Assembly: GCF_000184345.1 (NCBI RefSeq)
Contig: NC_017583.1
Location: forward strand, 62,001-126,000
Reading direction: 5' to 3'
Length of the DNA stretch: 64,000 nucleotides
DNA from: Spirochaeta thermophila DSM 6578
Lineage (GTDB): Bacteria; Spirochaetota; Spirochaetia; Winmispirales; Winmispiraceae
In this document: positions 63,601 to 64,000 of the stretch, in pieces
Layout of the letters: the number at the start of each line of letters is the position of its first letter
Numbering within the stretch: the first letter of the stretch is position 1
Notes under the pieces: generated by a model
Told to the model about the DNA's origin: nothing
Databases searched by the model: none
Seen by the model: the letters and a program-made list of their open reading frames with translations, nothing else
Position numbers and translations under genes: made by a program

Positions 63601-64000
63601 TCAGAAGTCCTTGAAGTCTTCGAGGGGGAGGGTCTCCTCGGGGCGTATGATCTCGACGTCCTTGTGGTTGTGGGGTTCCCTTGGTGGGGGTGTGGTCCGG
63701 GGCGGTGTCTTGGCGGGGGGACGGTCCTTTTCCGTGTGGTGTTCGCCGTCCGCGTGGGCGGCGGCGCGGGCGCCGTTCACGATGCGGTTGAGGACGACCA
63801 CGACCTCGCGGAGCTGTTCCACCTGGGAGAGGAGTTCCTCACCGGCGCTGGCCGTCTCCTCGGAGGAGGCGGCCGTCCCCTGTACCACGGTGTTGACCTG
63901 GGAGATGGCCTTGGTGACCTGGGAGACACCCCTGGACTGTTCCTTGAAGGCGGTGGTGATCTCGTCGAGGAGGACGTTGACCTTGCCGGCGAGGGTGCTC
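63601..64000 (-). CDS. Second methyl-accepting chemotaxis protein, 5' part outside the window
   Basis: The last 133 codons of a receptor gene; the frame is open to the window edge. Its sequence is almost the same at the DNA level as the 3' part of the neighbouring receptor gene (61984 onward), including the Pro/His-rich linker and the acidic tail ending EDFKDF; one Thr codon in the A/H-rich stretch is missing. The sensor domain is not visible. Confidence 0.9.
   Translation of the reverse strand, partial: STLAGKVNVLLDEITTAFKEQSRGVSQVTKAISQVNTVVQGTAASSEETASAGEELLSQVEQLREVVVVLNRIVNGARAAAHADGEHHTEKDRPPAKTPPRTTPPPREPHNHKDVEIIRPEETLPLEDFKDF

Overview
The window looks like a GC-rich (roughly 60% or more) chromosomal segment of a free-living, saccharolytic spirochaete, most like Spirochaeta (Winmispira) thermophila. 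This is an inference from gene content: several methyl-accepting chemotaxis proteins, many lipoproteins with an LxxC-type lipobox, PEGA-domain outer-membrane proteins, a class III adenylate cyclase and a beta-mannan utilisation locus. I see no transposon, IS element, CRISPR array, rRNA or tRNA. No gene-free stretch exceeds about 170 bp. The left edge cuts a ParA-like gene and the right edge cuts a chemotaxis receptor gene.

Layout. (1) 1-9.5 kb: ParA-like ATPase overlapping a PAP2/sphingomyelin-synthase-like membrane enzyme; mntP divergent from a membrane diguanylate cyclase; a secreted DUF4015-type putative glycosidase; then an operon of two lipoproteins flanking a PEGA-like secreted protein. 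(2) 9.6-16.6 kb: an addB-addA-like recombination nuclease/helicase pair, convergent with fabH. (3) 16.8-24.9 kb: bacterial alpha-2-macroglobulin (thioester intact) with penicillin-binding protein 1C, the classic yfhM-pbpC pairing. (4) 24.9-35.2 kb: mannan locus. A plus-strand operon encodes a GH130 mannooligosaccharide phosphorylase, sugar-binding protein, two permeases, a CBM-like lipoprotein and a GH5-like mannanase lipoprotein with a C-terminal discoidin/CBM32-type domain. Convergent to it lie a LacI regulator, a GH130 subfamily-1 mannosylglucose phosphorylase and an AGE-family (cellobiose/mannobiose) 2-epimerase. The same palindrome, GAAACCGGTTT, stands in front of both operons. (5) 35.3-43.4 kb: a 2309-residue secreted repeat protein with an exact-period 231-bp tandem duplication, then a lipoprotein and bcp. 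(6) 43.9-53.5 kb: acyl-ACP thioesterase, chemotaxis receptor, GT2 glycosyltransferase, galU, REC-histidine kinase, small lipoprotein, dus, and a receptor whose sensor looks like a circularly permuted sugar-binding protein placed on the cytoplasmic side. (7) 53.5-61.8 kb: adenylate cyclase with TPR-like tail, two [PEGA/beta-barrel + lipoprotein] pairs and a long coiled-coil membrane protein. (8) 62-64 kb: two tandem chemotaxis receptor genes with nearly identical 3' ends.

How the genes would work together: mannan or glucomannan is cut at the cell surface by the GH5-like lipoprotein. Oligosaccharides are captured by the binding protein and imported through the two permeases; no ATPase gene is present, so a shared ATPase elsewhere is implied. 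Inside, the phosphorylases and 2-epimerase convert them to mannose-1-phosphate plus glucose or shorter oligosaccharides. A LacI repressor encoded between the two operons is the obvious candidate regulator.

A second theme is promoter structure. Several genes (mntP, the lipoprotein at 5561, galU, the giant repeat protein and the PEGA protein at 55225) have a -10 hexamer ending only 5-7 nt before the start codon and no Shine-Dalgarno sequence, suggesting leaderless mRNAs.
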